The notes under the pieces were generated by a model. The model searched no databases. It was not told the DNA's origin and worked only from the letters and a program-made list of their open reading frames with translations. DNA of 64,000 bases, from the NCBI GenBank assembly GCA_047495785.1, contig JBLDXI010000060.1, positions 310,001 to 374,000 on the forward strand, in the 5' to 3' direction. The stretch comes from Lepidodermella squamata. Lineage: Eukaryota; Gastrotricha. Shown one piece after another: positions 23,113-35,761 of this stretch (position 1 is its first letter; the number at the start of each line of letters is the position of its first letter). Position numbers and translations under genes: made by a program.

Positions 23113-25352
23113 ATGTCGATTTCGCAACTCACCTTTCGCCCCGTTACCGTGGACATTGAGTTTAGGAACATCACTCACACTGTTAAAGTGAAGAGCCAGG
23201 ATAAACGCATTCTCAGCAATGCGGGCGGCTTCTTTGAACACGGTAAACTGCACGCCATCATGGGCCCGTCAGGCTGCGGAAAATCGTCGCTTCTCAACGT
23301 GCTAGCTGGTTTCAATCACATCGCTCAAGGCTCAGTCTTCTTGAATGGGACGGAGTATTCGACAGAGAAATGGGCCGAAATCATTCAGCCCGTTCGATCC
23401 TACATCCTGCAGGATGATTTTATGGTGGCTGAGCTGACTGTTAGAGAGCAGCTGACTTACGCCGTCGAGCTGCGATGCCCAAATGGAACGACCCGTCAGA
23501 AGAAGAATGAGATTATCGAAACGCTGCTCGTTAAAACTGGCCTCAAAGAATGCGAGAACCGATCGCTGGGAGTTCTCAGTGGCGGCCAAAAGAAGCGAGT
23601 TTCAGTGGCATCCGAGCTAGGTAAAAGCCCATCTCATATCCTATTTAATTAAGTTTTAATTTATATGAATTAAGTGAATTTTCCACCTGTTCTGTTTCTG
23701 GACGAGCCTACAACTGGGCTGGATAGCACATCCTGCTATCGTTTGATCGACCTGCTGAAATCAGTCGCTCAGTCCGGATGTAACGTGATCGCGACCATCC
23801 ATCAGCCCAACAGTCGAGTTTTCGCTATTTTTGACTCTTTGACAGTCTTGTACAACCCAAACATCGAGGATCTCGAAAACTTTGACAATGGCTTCAATTC
23901 AATAGCTTACTTGTACGTTTTCTGCTACATTAATTTAAACTTTCATTCATACAATTTTCATTTTAGTGGGCCAGCCATTGCCTTAGCAGAATCCATGCAA
24001 CGACTAAACAACATTAACGTTCCTCACCTAGAAAATCCTGCTGAAATTCTGTTCGAGGGCAGCAATATTTCGAAGATGTCTAAGATTGATTCTTCCTATC
24101 GCAAAGGCGTTATCGACGACGTGGTTGAATTTATTCGGAAAAAGTACGATTATTCACGGATTTTTACCACAAATTGCAGCCATTCTTATTCCTCATAGGG
24201 AAGGCGTCTATGAAGATCTCCAAAAGTCCTGGAACCGGTTCGAAGGCGATGCCCCGCGAATCGATGATACTTATGGCCAGTACAAGTATGGAAGACCTTT
24301 TTGATTATCAAAATAATCTGTAACGCTTCCGTTTTAGTGATACTCCTAAAATATCTGTTCAGAATCCTGTTTCTCCTGAGGTATTGAGTTCTTTTCTCAA
24401 CATGACATTCGTACTCTAAATGCTTTAAAAATAGGTGATTGTTAGGCAATGCGAAAGCCAGCTTCCAAGTTCTTGGCATCGTTTCCGCACAATTTTCGGT
24501 CGAACAGTACTGCAATCTCGCCGAGATGTTGTGTTTATGATAGGCCGGCTCGTAGCCTACGTTTGCACATCAGCCCTCGTCGGCATGACCTTCCAATTTG
24601 TGGGAAACGACGCGGTGAAGACTCCGTCCAACGTCGCCTTTTTGTACCTCATCGGCAAAATCTTCACGCTCGGCACTAGCATTGTAACCATCATGAATTC
24701 GCATTCATACCTGAACATCTTGTTGCGAGAAAACATCAATTCCTACTACGGTTTCACGACATTTTTCATATCAAGGACCATCATGGAAGCTGTGATGAAT
24801 GCCTTTTTGTCTTTGGTGTTCACAATAGCTATGTGGATGATGTCGGCTCAGCAGCAAGATGTCGTCCCGGCAATTTTCAGCGCCGCCCTAATGATTTTTC
24901 TCCACTGCGTTGCGACTCACCATTTTGCCTTCATCATCGCTATGTTCGCCGACGAAGCTTCTTTACCGCAACTCCCGTTCGCCATGGCCATGCTACAGGT
25001 CTTATTCGCTGGGTATTTCGTGCCGTTGACTGATTTACCACCGTGGATCATGTGGATGCAGTACGTCAACTTCGGCTCGTTCACTTTCACCGGTTTGATG
25101 AAAATCGCGTTCGCAACGATCACGCCCGGCTATCACGTGACCATACCGTGCAGTGCCGGCGACTTGCATCCGAATTGCCAGCGTTTTCAAACGGGCCAGG
25201 ACATTTTGGAGTGGATGAAAGTGAGCCTGACTGTGGACTACTGGTGGGATGCTGAATGTTTGGCAATCTACTGTGCGGGCTATTTCCTGATTGGCTGGGG
25301 GCTCATAGCTGTTTACCTGCGGAAGCAACGGCGCGCTATCGCTAGACTTTGA
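23113..25352 (+). CDS. ABCG (White-type) half-transporter
   Basis: Five exons (23113-23620, 23675-23912, 23967-24143, 24199-24279, 24446-25352) give 636 residues. The N-terminal nucleotide-binding domain has Walker A GPSGCGKSS, signature LSGGQKKRVS, Walker B VLFLDEPTTGLDS and the H-loop IATIHQP. The C-terminal ABC2 membrane domain has about six hydrophobic segments and a Cys-containing extracellular loop (TIPCSAGDLHPNCQ) before the last helix. This is the reversed NBD-TMD order of ABCG proteins, which dimerise to export lipids or pigment precursors. The small fourth exon was placed by phase matching and is the least certain. AATAAA lies at 25393-25398. Confidence 0.9.
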
Positions 25353-26241
25353 TTTTCCCCGTTTGAATCTCTATTATACATTTTGTTTGAAGAATAAAAA
25401 CTTGCAGTGAAGAAATTAGAAATCTTTCGTGGAATATTGAAGCAGTTTCTCCTCATTTTTGCTCATTTTCATAATATGTGAGATTCAATTTTTTATGTTA
25501 AATGGCAAAAAAATTGACGAAGACTCGGAGCAATACCTCTAAAAGCACGTTTTTTTCACAAAGCGAATACACCAGCCTGAATTTAACTTCAAGCTAGGCA
25601 ATGAGAACAAGCAAAACGTCGAGCAGTACTCAATTCCGGGTTTTCCCTATCGTAAAAATGAAATCGGAACTCCTCGGGTGAGCTGAACTCGGGCCTCGAA
25701 ATGAGTGTGCATGATTATGACTGATTATAGGGGCAAATGTTGTCGAAATTATGAACCGGCTGATTCATTGCACTTAATTACCCTCTAAAAAGCAGATTTT
25801 CCGTTTTTGCTTGTCCAGTTGGTGACCGCCAGATCAAAGCGATAAAAGCGTGGATTCCATGTACAAATGAAAAACAGGTAAGCGGTATCATTTGGCATTG
25901 TGTTTATGAGCTGGTTGAAAGATGCCTTTTAACCGCAGTAGGTTAGATTTTTGTTAGCAAATACACATTTATCTTGCGAGTTTTCAAGTTCTTTTGTTTT
26001 TTATCCGGGTTTTTTTCAGTCCGTTTTATTAGCAGCAATAAAACCACGCCCTAAGATAGCGCTCACATAAAAAGCGAAATTTATCATGCAATTAACACGG
26101 CCAAAACTACGATTATCCTAATTATTAATTCATTGATAGACTCGGTTTATCACAGAGCGAACCGAGACGTGTTTTTTCAAAGCTAAATCCCAGCTTTCTT
26201 CACTCGTGCGTGACCTAGCTGAGTGCACTACAAATCTGTGA
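25353..26241. other. Spacer between ABCG and nucleoside transporter genes
   Basis: Contains the ABCG 3' end and the promoter of the next gene. No open frame of interest and no RNA gene seen. Confidence 0.4.
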
Positions 26242-28490
26242 ATGATGGCTGAGCCTGGACAGATCAACCAGGCTTTCGAGATGGTACCAGTGCCATCGAC
26301 GGATTACATGCAATATGGCACAGGCGGCATCGCCCCCACGTCGACAGCTGTTGTGAAACGAAGCGACTCAATGAACAGCATCAAAGAGGCCGAGCCGCAA
26401 GATAAACCCGAAGAGACAGAGCCTGCCATCAGGAGAGGCCCCCTCGTGCGGTGGTGCTCCACCCAATCCGGAGCGCTAACCCGCCGCCTGTTGATTCTTG
26501 TGCTGTACATGGTTTACTTCTTCTACTCGACACTTCGATGCGTTTTCGGCGATTGCCCGCGAGATGAAGGCTGGTGGACCTTGATCACATTGACTTGCGT
26601 CTTCTTCGGCTTCATCCTACTATATTTATTCTCGGTTTTTCTATGGCCTTACATTTGGAAATTCGTAAAGTCACACACAGAATCAATCGCGAATTACAAG
26701 CATATAAAATGGTAAAATTTTATACCATTTTATACTCTGAAATGCTGAAATTTGTTACTTAGGATTGTGTATGGATTTATCATAGCTGCTTACTTGTTGT
26801 TTGTAATACTAGACGCAACTTTGAACAGAGAGGTTTGTGATGGTCTTTTAATTTTTATTTTCCATAAAAAAAAGATCTCTTCAGGATCCAAATTCGTTGA
26901 TTTCATTAGGTGGGGTATCGACCATCCTCCTTCTATGCGCAGCCGGTTCTTATTCACATCGAAAGATCTGCCTCAGGCCGGTGATAGTCGGTCTAGCCAT
27001 GCAATTTATCTTCGCACTGATCGTTCTGCGATGGGAACTCGGTCAATTTGTCTTCAAATGGCTCGGTCAAGAAGTGGAAATTTTCCTGTCAAACGCGAAC
27101 GCCGGTGCCATGTTTGTATGGCCAACTGCGTTTTCTTCATTCGATTTCGCTTTCTCAGTCATGCCAATTATTCCGTTCTTCTCGGCCGTTACATCCGTGC
27201 TGTATTTCATGGGTTGGATTCAGGCTGTTATCAAAGTCTTGGCAAATGTAATGGAGAAGCTTCTAGGCACAACTGCAGGAGAGAGCACAACTTGCTCAGC
27301 TAATGTTTTCCTAGGAATGGTTCGTAATTTCTTCCATTTCACCTAATTATTCAAAGAAGTTATTTCAGACAGAGGCACCGCTATTGATTCGACCGTTTTT
27401 GAATCATATGACAAAGTCTGAGCTTCACGCCGTGATGACAGGTGGCTTTGCAACCATCGCCGGCTCAGTCATGGGTGCTTTCATCCTCCTTGGCGTTGAT
27501 TCAAGGCATTTACTAGCCGCCAGTCTTATGGCAGCACCAACTGCATTGGCTCTAAGCAAGCTGGTCTACCCTGAGACCGACGAATCGTCAATGACAGCTG
27601 CGAATGTGGAGAAGTTTACTCAGGCAGATGCGTCATCTCAGCCACACAATATTGTCGAAGCAGCTTGTGAGGTTGGTTTCGCTGGATTAGAAGGCAGTTA
27701 ACTTGATTTTTGGTAATAGGGCGCAAGCTTGTCGATTCCTTTGGTCGCGAATATTATTGCAAATTTGATCGCCATTATCTCGCTGCTGTCACTCATTGAT
27801 TCCTTACTGGCCTGGTTCGGTGAGCGTGCTGGTCTAGCTCCGCCGTTGATCGATGAAAAATTCACTCTCGAGGTGAGTGGCATTGACTTCCCTTATCCAC
27901 ACGTCGTAAATTTTCGCAATACAGTTCATAGCGTCCTACGTATTTTGGCCAATCGCTTTCCTACTTGGTATCCCAGCTGACGACTGTCGCCCGGTGGGAA
28001 AGCTTCTTGGTCTCAAGCTTTTTGTGAACGAGTTCGTTGCGTTCTCGGCAATGGCGGATTTGATCAAAAATCGGCAGAGTCATGACAGCTATGTGTGTAG
28101 TTATGCCCTCAACAATACTGATTTGATGCCGGAAAAGCTCGCGAATGGATCTTATTTGTTGCCTGCCACTGGGGATATTGTCGGAACCTTTATGAGCGTA
28201 AGTTTCTTCTGAGCTACATCATTGGGAAATCATGATTTCTTTTCCAGGCGAGGGCTGAATCTGTCGCGACTTACGCCCTCTGTGGTTTTGCCAATGTAGC
28301 AGCCATGGGCATCCAAATTGGCGGTATTGGTGCCCTCGCTCCTGATAAGAAGCCCCTCTTAGCAGCGATGGCCTTCCGGTCTATGTTAACGGGCACAGCA
28401 GTCAACCTATTGAACGCCGCGACAGCTGGTCTATTACTCGACTACACTCAACCTTCGTGGAACGTTACTTGTGCGAGTCTCGCACAGTAG
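26242..28490 (+). CDS. Concentrative nucleoside transporter (SLC28 family)
   Basis: Seven exons (26242-26711, 26763-26832, 26885-27319, 27369-27671, 27720-27872, 27925-28197, 28248-28490) give 648 residues. After a ~75-residue acidic cytosolic N-terminus come three leading helices and the CNT core. Core landmarks are [20 protein letters not shown] and [16 protein letters not shown], then [10 protein letters not shown], the CNT motif lining the substrate path, and [16 protein letters not shown] near the end. CNTs import nucleosides with Na+ or H+. The C-terminus is short. AATAAA lies at 28551-28556. The next gene converges on it, 161 bp away. Confidence 0.92.
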
Positions 28491-28651
28491 CCTATTAAGT
28501 GCTTCAAACTTTAGAAAAATGCGCGTTTTATTGCCTTAACTTCGCTTCAAAATAAACTGTGCTCTATTGTTTCCTTTCCACCTCAAGCCAAGCTGAAGTA
28601 CAATACAGAATGAATAGCACAAGTCTTGACAACATTAAGATGTTGATACGC

Positions 28652-31120
28652 TCAGTGAAAGATTTGATCGCCGCGCCCATGCCCATCTGGTCTGGTGATC
28701 GAAGAACCGGCAGTTTGAGTTTTTACGCTCGAATCGAGGCGAATCAATGAGCTGTGCCGGCTTTTCGCTGACTTCTCAACAAACTGGTTGTTAGGGCCTG
28801 AGACGCGGCCGGCTGTTATGCTCATTTTCGGCACTTTTTTCCTGAGAACGCTCTCCGGTAAGGGAACGAATAGCAGGATAGGTGTGATACCACAATAAAC
28901 CGTAAATGCGAAACTGAAAGCAACAGTTACATCAGCCGATGAAGAGAAAGCTAGGGTTAATAGACTGAGAACAAAGTACAAGCTGAGAAGCACGACTGCT
29001 GCGAGGCTGAATCTAACCTTGTCGAAGAACTGTTGCTGCCTACTATCATGTCGTATTTTATAAGCGTAGAGCCCAGTCGCACTAATCAGTATTGCGTTGA
29101 TTACCCAGATGACAATGAAGAGCGGGCTCTCTAGAGGAGCCTGGCATAGGTGGGCGTAGCTGGAAAGATACACGTCTTCGAAGTAATTATAGTCGACTCG
29201 ATAAGGATCTGTACTCATTACGACTAATTCTTTGCCAGCAGCAAGCCAGGACCCAATTAGCATCGATATTAATAGAATCGAACCTAAAGATAGCCACAAT
29301 GTCTGTTTTTCATACGACGATTCGTTTTCAATTTGCACTGATGAACGGGAGCTGGATCCGGATCGTGACTTTGCGTGAAAGCAAATAATCAGACGGGAGA
29401 GAATCAAACAGTGAATTAGCGATATTGCGAATGTCCCAAGTGCCGCTTCGATGTAGCAAATCTCCGATCGCAAGATTGCAGTCAAATTCTGGAAATAAAA
29501 CAAGTCGGGTTGAATACCACCAATCAAACACGCATTAATAATAAGTGCCTTGGTGATTGGATAGGCTCCTGATGTCGAATTCCGTTTCACAATGCAATAT
29601 ATCATTGCAATCACTTGAAATGGGGCAATGGTCAGAGACATAATACAGCTAACCCCTAGTTTCCATAGTGCGCGTTGATCCATCTGGCGGAGTTTTGTCG
29701 AGCTCTCTTTAACAGGCTTGCCATCTCGAGTTGGCCAGATAAAAGGGTTCAGCTGAATGATCACGTAATTCTCGAGTACAAAGGGTGACTTGTTTTCCGG
29801 GCATTTAACATCATAGATTGGCGTGAAGCCTTTCTCTCGGGAATAATAGCCAACAGTCAGTGGCTGGTAATCCAACTCAAGTCTCTCGGAGTAACGGAAT
29901 TTCCCGAAACGGAGATTCGAAAAAGTAATATTTGCCGCTGTTTTATTAGCCACCAACATGATATCGCGAGGGAACTTCCGATAGTCACTCAAAGACATAT
30001 TGCGACTTTGAAGAGTGTTTTCCGTTTCATTCAAAGTCATTAGAACCATCATCATAGAGTCGTGGCACATGTGCCGTCGCAAGTGCTCAAAATTTCGTAG
30101 CTTATTCGTAGCGATATCGATCCTGCGCTCGAATTCGTCGAGATCATACCCAAAGCTGGTAGGGCCGTAATTAACAGTCACATCTGTATTGGCCCCGACG
30201 AAAATCGTGTATCGGTAAAATTCGAGGACAATAGCTTCAGCGCAGTCCAACACTTGATTTGGCCACTTCGGGTCAACAAAGGCATCGATGTGAGCGATGA
30301 AAAGGTACCGGCCATCGCCATTAATGCCGACCTTTTTAATCTGGCAAAAGACTTCCATCATGTATCCAGGGTTGCTTGAGTCGATGACAATGATTCGCGC
30401 ATCTGTTTCTTTGATTCCTCGCAAGATGTCGAGTGATACCGGCCGCACAGCACCTTCGAAGGCTACGACATCAATGCCCCGCTTGATGCACTCGTTGAAG
30501 AAGAGCATGGCCATTTGGAAGTTACGTGGCGTACCAGCATCAGTCAAAATACCTATGCGCTTATAGCCTGCGACATCTGCGATGAACTTGAGCCGGGGGA
30601 AAACTGCCAATTCGCCGGGTATTCGACTTCTGTATAGGTTGGGAAACAATGTTCTCCGCCCACTGATTTCGGGAGTTGAACAGCTTGTCGTAGTCGCGAC
30701 TAGATCGAGATGTTGCAGAAACCCAACCGTAGCCTTGCAGCCAGATGAAGAGTAAGGAGCGATAATCATAGGTGCCAAGTTTAGGTTTTCAGGCAAATCG
30801 TAATCATGAACATAGGTTCTTGCGAGTATTCTGGGGCCGAAGTTGGCGCTCAGACTCTCATTTTTGACAGTGATCGAAATGTGGTAGTCTTTGAGAACAT
30901 CGGAGCGCTGATTCATGTCCTGAACCATCAGTTCCCAAGTTGCTATGCATGAATAGCCGGCCTCTAGAGGCGTGTTGTTGTAGTTGTGAAATGCGAATAT
31001 CCGCAGATCCTTTGGCTTGAAACGTGGGGTATCATAAACGATATCAACGAACTGGTCGCTAATAGAGATAGACTTTGCGACGAAAATGGCCAGGATAGCG
31101 AAAATAACAGAGAAGGACAT
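28652..31120 (-). CDS. Class C GPCR, GABA-B-receptor-like, intronless
   Basis: One uninterrupted frame of 822 residues. A signal peptide (MSFSVIFAILAIFVAKSIS) is followed by a venus-flytrap ligand-binding domain with GYSCIATWELMVQDMN, IIAPYSSSGCKATVGFL, GRRTLFPNLYRS and YKRIGILTD. A seven-helix domain starts near LWKLGVSCIMSL; the tail is Ser-rich. The absence of the cysteine-rich linker of glutamate receptors, and the direct joining of the two domains, point to the GABA-B branch. TM2-TM3 are followed by a Ser-rich loop (SRSGSSSRSSV). The lack of introns is unusual next to its many-exon neighbours. Ligand not predictable. Confidence 0.85.
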   Translation of the reverse strand: MSFSVIFAILAIFVAKSISISDQFVDIVYDTPRFKPKDLRIFAFHNYNNTPLEAGYSCIATWELMVQDMNQRSDVLKDYHISITVKNESLSANFGPRILARTYVHDYDLPENLNLAPMIIAPYSSSGCKATVGFLQHLDLVATTTSCSTPEISGRRTLFPNLYRSRIPGELAVFPRLKFIADVAGYKRIGILTDAGTPRNFQMAMLFFNECIKRGIDVVAFEGAVRPVSLDILRGIKETDARIIVIDSSNPGYMMEVFCQIKKVGINGDGRYLFIAHIDAFVDPKWPNQVLDCAEAIVLEFYRYTIFVGANTDVTVNYGPTSFGYDLDEFERRIDIATNKLRNFEHLRRHMCHDSMMMVLMTLNETENTLQSRNMSLSDYRKFPRDIMLVANKTAANITFSNLRFGKFRYSERLELDYQPLTVGYYSREKGFTPIYDVKCPENKSPFVLENYVIIQLNPFIWPTRDGKPVKESSTKLRQMDQRALWKLGVSCIMSLTIAPFQVIAMIYCIVKRNSTSGAYPITKALIINACLIGGIQPDLFYFQNLTAILRSEICYIEAALGTFAISLIHCLILSRLIICFHAKSRSGSSSRSSVQIENESSYEKQTLWLSLGSILLISMLIGSWLAAGKELVVMSTDPYRVDYNYFEDVYLSSYAHLCQAPLESPLFIVIWVINAILISATGLYAYKIRHDSRQQQFFDKVRFSLAAVVLLSLYFVLSLLTLAFSSSADVTVAFSFAFTVYCGITPILLFVPLPESVLRKKVPKMSITAGRVSGPNNQFVEKSAKSRHSSLIRLDSSVKTQTAGSSITRPDGHGRGDQIFH

Positions 31121-31329
31121 TTTTTACTTTAGTTTGAGAGAATGTCTGACTAGGTTGAAAGGATTAATTCTACGCGAAATTTGATCAACCTTGAGTTAAC
31201 GTGGGGTTAATAAGACGCAGTAATTATAATACCGAGTGACGCAAATACTTAAATTAGCTCTATTTGAACGTATTGCCTAACTCATTAAGGGCAGAAGAGA
31301 CATGCAGAAAGTTCACCATTTCTGAGTTC

Positions 31330-32565
31330 TCACACGTTAGTCAACATCACTGATAGGCACATAGCAAAGGTGATGCCGAGAGTAACTAAACAAGCTGTGG
31401 CAACAGCAAGATCGATCCAACGAATATGGCTCATCGGTCCTAATTTTCGACATGCCCATTTGGTGTTTGCAAGGCCCCCGGCGATCAAAGTGTAAAGAGT
31501 CAAACAAGCGCTAACAATGATGCTGGCCTCTACTATGTAAATCAGGTAGACAGTCTCAGATGTTTTCGGGATATATGAGGAGACCATAGTCAACACTACA
31601 GAGAAAGCTAAGACACCAGTCATGCAAAAGCCAGCTCGATCTGCCAAGTCAGGTTCCATGAATAGTACGCTGATTTGCAGAACAATCAGTGCGATTATCG
31701 GAACGAAAATATTGAAAATGAAATAGTCATGGCGGCGTTGAAAACCGAAATTGAACCTAACGACGTCATGTGCCCAAAATGTTCGATTGACGACTTCGAT
31801 TGAGAAGGTGAGTGGGTCAACAAGTTCCCATATATCCGTGTCATCGCCGAAGGTTGATGATTGATCGATGTAGAAAGTACTAGCGTTCTGGCTTACCTGT
31901 ACCATGAGATGGTCATCGAAGGACTCGAATTCAATATAACAGTCGAGTGTATCGAAAGGGAAACGTTCAAATGAGAAGTTGTCACAAGAAGTATCAAACT
32001 GGGCTCGAACTTTCGCCTTGACCGTAGGTTTCGGCAGCAGGGGATAAACCATCACCATGTGTGTTTCCCTGTTGTAAAACAATTTTGTAAACATGTTCGA
32101 ACTGATCATGGGTTTTCATTACTTATCAAGAATGTGCGCTTCTAGTAACGCGTTCTGATGGCAAAATCTTGGATACCAAATTTCTGTCACATTCCGCCAA
32201 AAGTGGATGAATTTGCTGAATTTGTGATAGGTCCGATTCATGAAGCCAGCCATTGCGTTTTCTCGACATGGAATGGCCCAATTAAGGGTCATCTGGGCAT
32301 AGACAGACAAGCTTTTCGACAGGTCATCGATGCCATTGAATCTCAGCAGCGAAAACATCATGTCGACCTCTACAATTTCGGTGAAGTGGGATCTCATTCC
32401 TGTTTCTATAGGAAGGTTTCTCGAAAGGGCCATCGGGCATTCCTTCAAAAATTGAGCTTTCACTTCCTCGACAAGGCGAGATTCTTCCGAGAGAGAAGTG
32501 TACCATTCAGCCTTTAATCGAGTGGCCAGCAGGCACAAAAGTAAAGAGTTAGCGAGTACAGGCAT
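31330..32565 (-). CDS. Cys-loop ligand-gated ion channel (LGIC-D)
   Basis: Two exons (32565-32123, 32068-31330) join with a 54-nt phase-2 intron whose acceptor is TTACAACAG; total 393 residues. The N-terminus has the clade motif CPMALSRNLPIETGMRSHF and IPCRENAM. The Cys-loop runs from CDNFSF to FPFDTLDC. M2 reads FCMTGVLAFSVVLTMVS after Asp-Arg and ends IPKT. The M3-M4 loop is very short. The stop is preceded by a typical extracellular tail. It lies 174 bp downstream of LGIC-E on the same strand, part of a three-gene tandem array. Confidence 0.88.
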
Positions 32566-32739
32566 TTTTGAGTTCTCAATTTATCTCGAATTCTTGACTC
32601 ACACCTACCGCCAATAATTAAAAGCAAACTTTTTTCTGCCAGCAGATTTATTCGAAAGCTAAGATGATATGATAATATTGATCCAGTCATTATTTAAAAT
32701 AAAGTTTTCGGGATTCAAGGCTTCGGGCTCCGGAGATAA

Positions 32740-33977
32740 TTATCTGCTCGTCATTTTTGATAAGCAAATTGCGTATGTTAAGGATAGTACTAACAAGCAA
32801 ACGATAAGAACTAGCAAATCCAGCCACCTCACCAGCAACACCTTTCCGACAACTCTGTTACCGATTCCTACTTCGCAGAGCCTGCCAGCCACCAACGCAT
32901 AAATGGTAAGCAACACGCTGATAATGATGTTGACTTCGACAACAGTAATCAAATGAACGACTTCTGAAGTTTGCGGAATGCTAGCTGACACCAAAGATAA
33001 GACTACTGAGAATGCAAGGACGCCAGTCATGCAGAACATCGGTCGATCAGGCGCACTCGGGTCCATGAAAAGAGCAGTCAACTGCAGAGTTATCAAACTG
33101 AATAATGGGATGAATATATTGCTCAGGAAGTAGAAGTAACGCCTCGAGAATGTGAAATCGAACGAAACCCGCGAGAAATTGCCAGTCGTCCTGCTCGAGA
33201 TTGATATTGAATGAGAAGGCTTAACTGTGAGTTCCCAGATATCAGCAGGGTCATTGAAAATTGATGGTTTCTCGAGCAAGACGTCCACTTTGCCAGCATC
33301 AAAATCTACCAGACGATTCTCGTCGTAGTTCTCTATCAAGATCGAGCAAGTTTGCACATCAAAAGGGAATTGCGCAAAGCCGAACGTATCGCAGGATGAC
33401 TCGAAGAGGCCGTTCACCCACATTGTAGCATGCGGCTCTTCTGAAAGTGGACTGATATCAATTTTATCGGTCAGCCTGAGTCAAAAGCGTCATGTAAATT
33501 TTATGAGCGGAACAATTTCAAATCAAACTTTTCGAAAGGATGAGCTTCATTGACAGCATTTACATGTGTTAGGCGTGGGAACCAAATTCCGCTTGATATA
33601 TTTTTCCAAAAATAAAGAGCCTCGTCCAATTCTTCGTTGTAGTAGTCAGGTTTCTGGATGGCTTTGTCGCAGTAGAGCGGCCAAATTATGCCGAATTCAC
33701 CGAATACCGATAGGGTCTTCTCGAGGTCGTTGATGCCAACAAACCTTTGTAGTGTCAGCTTCATGCTCAGTTTGATTGGCTGCGTAAAATTGGTTCGCAT
33801 CGCTACTTCGATTGGAAGGTATTTAGAATTCACCAGTGGGCATTTCTCTTCAAAATTAGCTTTCAATTCCTCAGCAACCATACGCTGCGATGTGCTAGGG
33901 ATAATCCAATTGCTACATTGGCCTCGCATGATGCAAGTTAGAAGCAAAAAATGCTTCAACTTCATTAGACAGCTCAA
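32740..33977 (-). CDS. Cys-loop ligand-gated ion channel (LGIC-E)
   Basis: Two exons (33977-33529, 33475-32740) with a phase-2 intron give 394 residues. Landmarks are CPLVNSKYLPIEVAMRTNF, IWPLYCDKAIQ, the Cys-loop CDTFGFAQFPFDVQTC, and M2 FCMTGVLAFSVVLSLVS after Asp-Arg, with Leu at 9'. The donor is GTTTGA, weaker than its paralogues. It is closest to LGIC-D and LGIC-F by motif sharing. Ligand unknown; there is no loop-C vicinal Cys pair. Confidence 0.88.
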
Positions 33978-34232
33978 AATTATTAAAAATTATTCTTTCA
34001 ACAAAGCCGAAACTCTTATTTTTAAGACAGGTCTCGAAAAGTGTCAATATAAGACGGATGAGATTGTATGTTTTTAATTATCATCGCATTGTGCTGCGGG
34101 TTTCGATAGCGCTTTTTTGTTGATTTCAAATCGACCTGTATACTTTTTGATTGTGAGTTGCTTAAAGCCACGATATCTTATAATCTCGAGTGACGAATTC
34201 AAGGTTGAATCATCGCGATTCAGAAAATTTAT

Positions 34233-35467
34233 TCAGGTTAACATCATCGTGAAGCAAGCTATGTAAATCACAATAATGGTAACCATCGACATGACGAAGA
34301 CAGCAAGATCCAAAGCTCTTATCAGGGTTAACTTTCCGACTTTCTTCTCACTATAGCCCGTTTCGGCAATGAAACACGTAACAAGTGTGTAAATTGTAAT
34401 TATCGCACTAATCGCTAGTTTCGCCTGGATAATTTCGACCACTAGAACAGTCTCGGCTGTTTGCGGTAGGCTGGATTGAACCAAGGACTGAATGACTGCA
34501 AATGATAGAACAACCGTTATCATGAACATGGGGCGATCAGGTTCGGCTGGGTCCAGCAACAACGCCGCAACTTGAAGCGCGAATAGCGTGATCATTGGCA
34601 GGAAAATTGTCCCGGCGTAGTATGCTGACCTGCGGCGGAATTTTACCGATAGGCTGATAGCATCGTGATCGCCCGTTGATCTTGAGTTCACGCGAACCTG
34701 ACGATCCAGTGGTGGAATGAACTCCCAAACGTCGGATTCATCTGTGAACTCTGAGGATGGATCTATGATGAATTTTGCATTTTCGGCGTCAATCCTCAGC
34801 ACTGCATGCTGGCTGAAGACTTCGAATTCCAGCGAGCAGTTTGGCGAGTCGAATGGGAAGTTTCTGAAGCTGAAATCATCGCACGTTGACACGAAGCGTC
34901 CTCGCAGCTCAAACCTGCCCGATGGCTCTTCCGCTAATGGAAAGACCATTACTTTCTCAATCAACCTGGCAATATTTGGGATATCAGCAATGGGATTCTC
35001 AGATGAATGTTTTACTTTTCAAATGGATGCGCCTCTTCCAGAGCGTTGATGTGGGTGAATCTTGGATACCAACTGTCCTCTAAACTCTTCCAGTAGTAAA
35101 TGTATTCGGAGACATTTTTAAACGTTCCATTTGCGAAATCGTCCATTGCACCTGGCTCACACGGTATCAGCCAGTTTATCGTAACCTCCGCAAATACTGA
35201 CCAGCTTTTGTCAATATCGTTGATGCCGTCGAAGCGTAGAAGCGAGAAGGTGAAGTCGAGGTCGATGGGCGCCGTGAAATTGGAACGCATGGCGCTTTCT
35301 ACAGGCAGAGCCTTCGACTTCGATAGTGGGCACTGCTTCGAGAAGTAATCCGCCAGTTCTTCTATTCTCATGACTGGCTCAGATTTAGATACCAGCCACG
35401 TACCGCCTTCTTCCTCGTGGCCGAAAGCTGATGCAAGCAGCATTATACATAGTATAAATATCTGCAT
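34233..35467 (-). CDS. Cys-loop ligand-gated ion channel (LGIC-F)
   Basis: Two exons (35467-35016, 34965-34233) with a phase-2 intron (GTAAAA...GCCAG) give 394 residues. It has CPLSKSKALPVESAMRSNF, LIPCEPGAMDDF, the Cys-loop CDDFSFRNFPFDSPNC and M2 FMITVVLSFAVIQSLVQ, where 4' is Met rather than the Cys of its relatives. A polyA-like AATAAA on minus lies just past the stop near 34208. Confidence 0.88.
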
Positions 35468-35582
35468 GGTTGTCGACAGGCTCTGCTGCTAAAAAGATCT
35501 ATTCATAAATTTGATATAAACACCCGTGTAGGGTATAATTTGAAGAGAAAGCGCATTGGCAGAGAACTCTTATTCACTTTAT

Positions 35583-35622
35583 TTAAACGTGACGTTTCGG
35601 CTCTTTCGTGAGCCATCATCAG
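35583..35622 (-). ncRNA. Hammerhead-ribozyme-like core, left arm
   Basis: The same core as the right arm on the opposite strand: CTGATGA at 35622-35616, the GGCTC/GAGCC stem and GAAAC at 35598-35594. Both strands of the element would therefore encode a core when transcribed. Confidence 0.5.
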
Positions 35623-35761
35623 ACTAGAAAGCAAAACAAGATAAAGAACAAGGTAAAGGGAAATCACAACAAAGAAAGTCCACAACAACTTGTTCTTTTA
35701 CCTTGTTCTTTATCTTGTTTTATCTTGTTTTCTCTTGTTTTATCTTGTTTTGCTTTCTAGT

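Noticed and set aside
24086-24304. A 72-codon frame inside the ABCG gene that could be an alternative exon.
   Set aside because: Phase matching joins exon 3 to 24199-24279 and then to 24446 without needing the rest of that frame.
29328-30566. Extra frames overlapping the class C GPCR.
   Set aside because: They are shadows of the 822-residue frame and encode no recognisable domain.
32069-32122. An apparent 21-nt micro-intron in LGIC-D (GTAATG to GATCAG).
   Set aside because: A longer intron of 54 nt ending at TTACAACAG gives the same phase and aligns exactly with the junctions of LGIC-E and F.
31330-35467. The LGIC D-E-F array as one polycistronic unit.
   Set aside because: Gaps of 174-255 bp and a polyA-like signal after LGIC-F are compatible with separate genes; no trans-splice evidence can be seen in genomic sequence.
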